This document shows, one piece after another, positions 63,766 through 64,000 of a DNA stretch of 64,000 nt. Location: the NCBI GenBank assembly GCA_965653565.1, contig CBFHAI010000010.1, forward strand, positions 53,837-117,836, given 5' to 3'. Under the pieces are notes generated by a model. It was not told the DNA's origin. It ran no database searches and saw only the letters and a program-made list of their open reading frames with translations. A program made the translations under genes and the position numbers. The DNA comes from JALCLA01 sp965653565. Lineage in GTDB: Bacteria; Pseudomonadota; Gammaproteobacteria; Xanthomonadales; Xanthomonadaceae. The first letter of the stretch is position 1, and every line of letters begins with the position of its first letter.

Positions 63766-64000
63766 GACGACTCCGGCAGAAAATGGGCCGTTGGCGCGGC
63801 CCGTACGTAGCCGTATGTTACCGCGATAGGATAGCAGGCGGGACTTTCTTTGAGCCCTGCCTCTTCGCCATCCGGTTCACTATCTGTCTCATTGGTGACC
63901 AGCACCAGCGGCATGTCCTTGCCGGGCCGCGCGACGGTGACTCGCCGCAACGCCGCCGTGTAGGGGTTCTTGCGCCCGGCGCCGGGATGCTTGTTGGAAA
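63766..64000. other. Right-edge region with no recognisable gene
   Basis: About 235 bp. On the minus strand a frame open from the edge reads NPYTAALRRVTVARPGKDM, then PLVLVTNETDSEPDGEEAG, and runs on into the acyl-CoA dehydrogenase start in another frame. RRVTVARPGK..PLVLVTN faintly recalls transposase cores, but too little is present to call it. Confidence 0.35.

Overview
The window is GC-rich, densely coded DNA from a gammaproteobacterium, most likely of the order Lysobacterales (Xanthomonadales), family Rhodanobacteraceae or a close relative. The clues are the gene families (EfpL, fused isobutyryl-CoA mutase, a full liu set), two secreted proteins ending in an FRDGFE-type tail, and many small paired inverted repeats of kinds I associate with xanthomonads. 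This placement is inference from sequence alone. No tRNA, rRNA, CRISPR array or intact insertion sequence was seen.

Layout. 1-11,966 (minus strand): the start of a lipopeptide-type NRPS operon that runs off the left edge. It reads MbtH-like protein, then FAAL-ACP-C-A-T-C-A-T, then C-A(with inserted methyltransferase, cut by the edge). Read by eye, the A-domain codes suggest Cys for module 2 and Ser, probably N-methylated, for module 3; module 1 is unassigned. 12,494-16,066: fused B12-dependent isobutyryl-CoA mutase IcmF, whose interdomain linker carries copies of a dispersed repeat. 16,159-20,813: a secreted truncated globin with a DUF3034 protein, divergent from a DUF4331 protein followed by a TPR lipoprotein. 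20,814-21,442: a gene-free stretch packed with hairpins, including an exact 15-bp stem enclosing two further hairpins.

21,443-40,385: a secreted propeller-like protein, then most of leucine catabolism (leucine dehydrogenase, isovaleryl-CoA dehydrogenase, acetyl-CoA acetyltransferase, methylcrotonyl-CoA carboxylase beta, methylglutaconyl-CoA hydratase, carboxylase alpha, HMG-CoA lyase). It is interrupted by a signalling pair (REC-DUF3369-HD-GYP regulator convergent with a giant propeller sensor kinase). An unknown lipoprotein is translationally coupled between liuD and liuE. 40,434-49,743: a GH9 glycosidase with the FRDGFE tail, an OGT/SPINDLY-like glycosyltransferase, a PAS-GGDEF-EAL protein, a GNAT acetyltransferase, an SDR dehydrogenase and EfpL. 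49,784-53,689: histidine catabolism (hutF, hutI), with hutI overlapping a family III CoA-transferase.

53,784-58,791: ribosomal protein Thx with a lysine/alanine tail, then a zinc cluster: MerC-domain protein, a TonB receptor with a His/Glu-rich loop, an AstE/AspA-like zinc hydrolase and Zur. A 16-bp motif recurs at the start of merC, the receptor gene and zur and is a candidate Zur operator. 58,848-63,765: gltX, a periplasmic cyclophilin, lpxH and a large acyl-CoA dehydrogenase. The last 235 bases hold no recognisable gene.

How the genes fit together: leucine dehydrogenase gives the keto acid; a branched-chain keto acid dehydrogenase (not in the window) would make isovaleryl-CoA; Ivd and LiuB-E carry it to acetoacetate and acetyl-CoA; the thiolase handles acetoacetyl-CoA. 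IcmF and the SDR dehydrogenase would serve the valine/isobutyrate and isoleucine branches. The zinc genes form a self-contained uptake regulon.
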